This document shows positions 6,027 through 7,258 of a DNA stretch of 7,258 nucleotides, piece by piece. Source of the DNA: an uncultured cyanobacterium (GTDB lineage Bacteria; Cyanobacteriota; Vampirovibrionia; Gastranaerophilales; Gastranaerophilaceae); assembly GCA_947073895.1 (NCBI GenBank), contig CAMTNN010000073.1:1-7258 (forward strand). Direction: 5' to 3'. The translations under genes were made by a program, and so were the position numbers. The stretch's first letter is position 1, and every line of letters starts with the position of its first letter. Below the pieces are notes generated by a model. The model ran no database searches and was not told where the DNA came from. It saw only the letters and a list, made by a program, of their open reading frames with translations.

Positions 6027-7258
6027 TTTGCTAACGTTTTCGGCTGTTTTGTCATTAAGAGTTGACATGAAGCTTTTTAATGCTACAAAATTGTCAAGAA
6101 TTTTTGCTAAAACAGCTGCTCTTGAATTATTATCATCAGTTGAAAATCCTCCGAGCTGTTCTTTTAATTCATTTAGAATATCAGATATTTCCTGGGCATT
6201 TCTGCTGTAAAGATTTTCGATTGCAAATTTTAATTCACTTACTTTGTCTGCGTTTGCACAGGTAAATTCTTGTTTGAATTCTGAAATTTTATCAAGCAAA
6301 GTTCCTTTTAAAGAAACGATTTGAGATGCAAAATCAGACTTAATTCCTTCTGTAGAAGCGACAATTCCGTCGAATTTGTCAGAAGAGTTAATGTTGTTCA
6401 AGCTCAATAATTCTTTGATTTCTTTATAAGAATCCTGAATTTCAAGAAGCTTTGAGTACGAGTATTTTATATCTTTTTTCAAATCTTCCGAGTTTTCGGA
6501 AATTGATTTTTTTACTTCGTCCAATCTTGTAGAAGTATTGTCTTCAATGCTCTTTAAACTGTTTTCAATAGAAATTCTTAAAACATCAACAACTTCTCTT
6601 ACACCTTCTATATAGTTTAAGCTGTTTTCTCTAACGATGTTGGAAATTTCATCAATCTTACCGTCAACATTGCTGCTGCTTGTAACGCTGTGCTCTCCTA
6701 CATAAGAAAGCACATCAACTATAGATGATGCAATCTTTTCCAGCATGCTCTGCAAGCTTGACAGAGAGTCTGTTTGAGTCTTTTTAAACTCATCTTCTAC
6801 AGAATCCAGTTTACTAATCAATAATTCATATTTGCCGTATAAATCATTTGTAATTTTTTCAGAAAGCTCTGTACCTGTGTTTTCAACAGTATTCATAAGC
6901 TCCTGTTTAGAAGCATATAAATCAACTCTCAAGTCTTTTACTGTATTAACAAAGTCAAGCGCTAAAACCGCTTCAACAGCTTCTTTTAAAGCTGATAACT
7001 CTCTTTTTAAGTTTCCTGTCTCGACGACAGTTGAATCCATTTTATAATCAAGAACACCCGATAAGTTTTTAATATTTTCAACTTGCTCAATCAGCTTGAT
7101 AGAAGATGTTGCAACATTTTTCTCCTGATTATCAAGTGATACTCTAAGGTTGTTTTCAAACATTGCCAATCTGTCTGTAATGCTTGAAAATATTGCGTTG
7201 TTAGCAGAAACGCTGTTCTCGTCAATTTGTGCAATAAGAGTTTTAACATTGGAAATAT
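6024..7258 (-). CDS. Giant coiled-coil protein, segment before the in-frame TAG, 5' end outside window
   Basis: The frame is open from the right window edge to TAG at 6024-6026, about 410 residues. A TTG at 7167-7169 and an ATG at 7161-7163 could be proposed as starts, but coding sequence of the same character (29 codons, beginning ISNVKTLIAQIDEN) continues upstream to the edge, so the real start lies outside. The composition matches the downstream segment: no proline, no tryptophan, one cysteine (in EFTCANAD), many Ser, Glu, Lys, Leu and Asn, and long predicted helices. It ends ...TAENVSK at the TAG, after which the same frame carries on with VDVILEDFANVK into the 1,238-residue segment. The two are therefore best read as one gene broken by a single amber codon. 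No known domain is recognised. Confidence 0.72.
   Translation of the reverse strand, partial: ISNVKTLIAQIDENSVSANNAIFSSITDRLAMFENNLRVSLDNQEKNVATSSIKLIEQVENIKNLSGVLDYKMDSTVVETGNLKRELSALKEAVEAVLALDFVNTVKDLRVDLYASKQELMNTVENTGTELSEKITNDLYGKYELLISKLDSVEDEFKKTQTDSLSSLQSMLEKIASSIVDVLSYVGEHSVTSSSNVDGKIDEISNIVRENSLNYIEGVREVVDVLRISIENSLKSIEDNTSTRLDEVKKSISENSEDLKKDIKYSYSKLLEIQDSYKEIKELLSLNNINSSDKFDGIVASTEGIKSDFASQIVSLKGTLLDKISEFKQEFTCANADKVSELKFAIENLYSRNAQEISDILNELKEQLGGFSTDDNNSRAAVLAKILDNFVALKSFMSTLNDKTAENVSK

Noticed and set aside
5917..6210. A plus-strand ORF of 97 codons crossing the amber region, and similar short plus-strand ORFs elsewhere (for example 771-980, 1920-2159, 5104-5379)
   Set aside because: They lie antisense to strong genes, have biased composition mirrored from the coding strand, and match no recognisable family. 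They are shadows of the minus-strand frames.
7161..7169. TTG 7169 or ATG 7161 as the true start of the giant protein
   Set aside because: The same frame continues open upstream to the window edge with the same composition and with the NVKTLIAQIDEN element, so these are internal codons.
2232..7258. Phage tail tape-measure protein or SMC/MukB ATPase
   Set aside because: Length and helicity fit, but no hydrophobic membrane segments typical of tape measures, no Walker A or ABC signature, and no neighbouring phage structural or Scp genes are seen in the window. The unseen N-terminus could change this.
1..7258. CRISPR array, tRNA, rRNA, insertion sequence or attachment site
   Set aside because: No short direct repeats with spacers, no tRNA- or rRNA-like stretch, no transposase and no terminal inverted repeats were seen; virtually every base is protein-coding.

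Overview
The window is AT-rich (about one third G+C by eye) and almost entirely coding on the minus strand. In transcription order, from right to left, it holds: (1) the 3' part of a gene for a giant coiled-coil protein whose start lies beyond base 7258, interrupted by one in-frame TAG at 6024-6026; (2) a GlcD-type FAD-linked oxidase; (3) a CutA1 divalent-ion tolerance protein; and (4) the first 186 codons of a putative zinc metallopeptidase that runs off the left edge. The sequence fits a low-GC bacterium with compact gene packing. A gut Vampirovibrionia/Gastranaerophilales-like, Elusimicrobiota-like or low-GC Bacillota genome would all look like this, and nothing here decides between them.

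Layout: 2232-7258 is one reading frame of 1,675 codons including both stops. It is open except for the amber codon, so it shows formally as a 3' ORF starting at ATG 5948 and a 5' ORF ending at 6024. Its stop overlaps the oxidase start by 17 bases. The oxidase (872-2248) is followed after 21 bases by cutA (533-850). The last 28 bases of cutA overlap the start of the metallopeptidase gene (1-560). Overlaps and tiny gaps suggest one polycistronic, translationally coupled transcript. No promoter or terminator is visible inside the window, and no non-coding stretch exceeds 21 bases, apart from the 75 bases between the TAG and ATG 5948, which also read as protein.

How the genes relate: GlcD-family oxidase and CutA1 are recognisable housekeeping or stress-type proteins with no known common pathway, so their co-location may be simple operon packing. 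The unusual part is the giant protein. More than 1,200 consecutive residues contain no proline, there are almost no cysteines or tryptophans, no membrane segment or nucleotide-binding motif is visible, and internal helical repeats can be made out. Its function cannot be read from the sequence. The amber codon is the main puzzle: it may be a nonsense mutation, a sequencing error, a natural split into two proteins, or a readthrough site. Because cutA ends in TAG at the normal family length, genome-wide recoding of TAG is unlikely.
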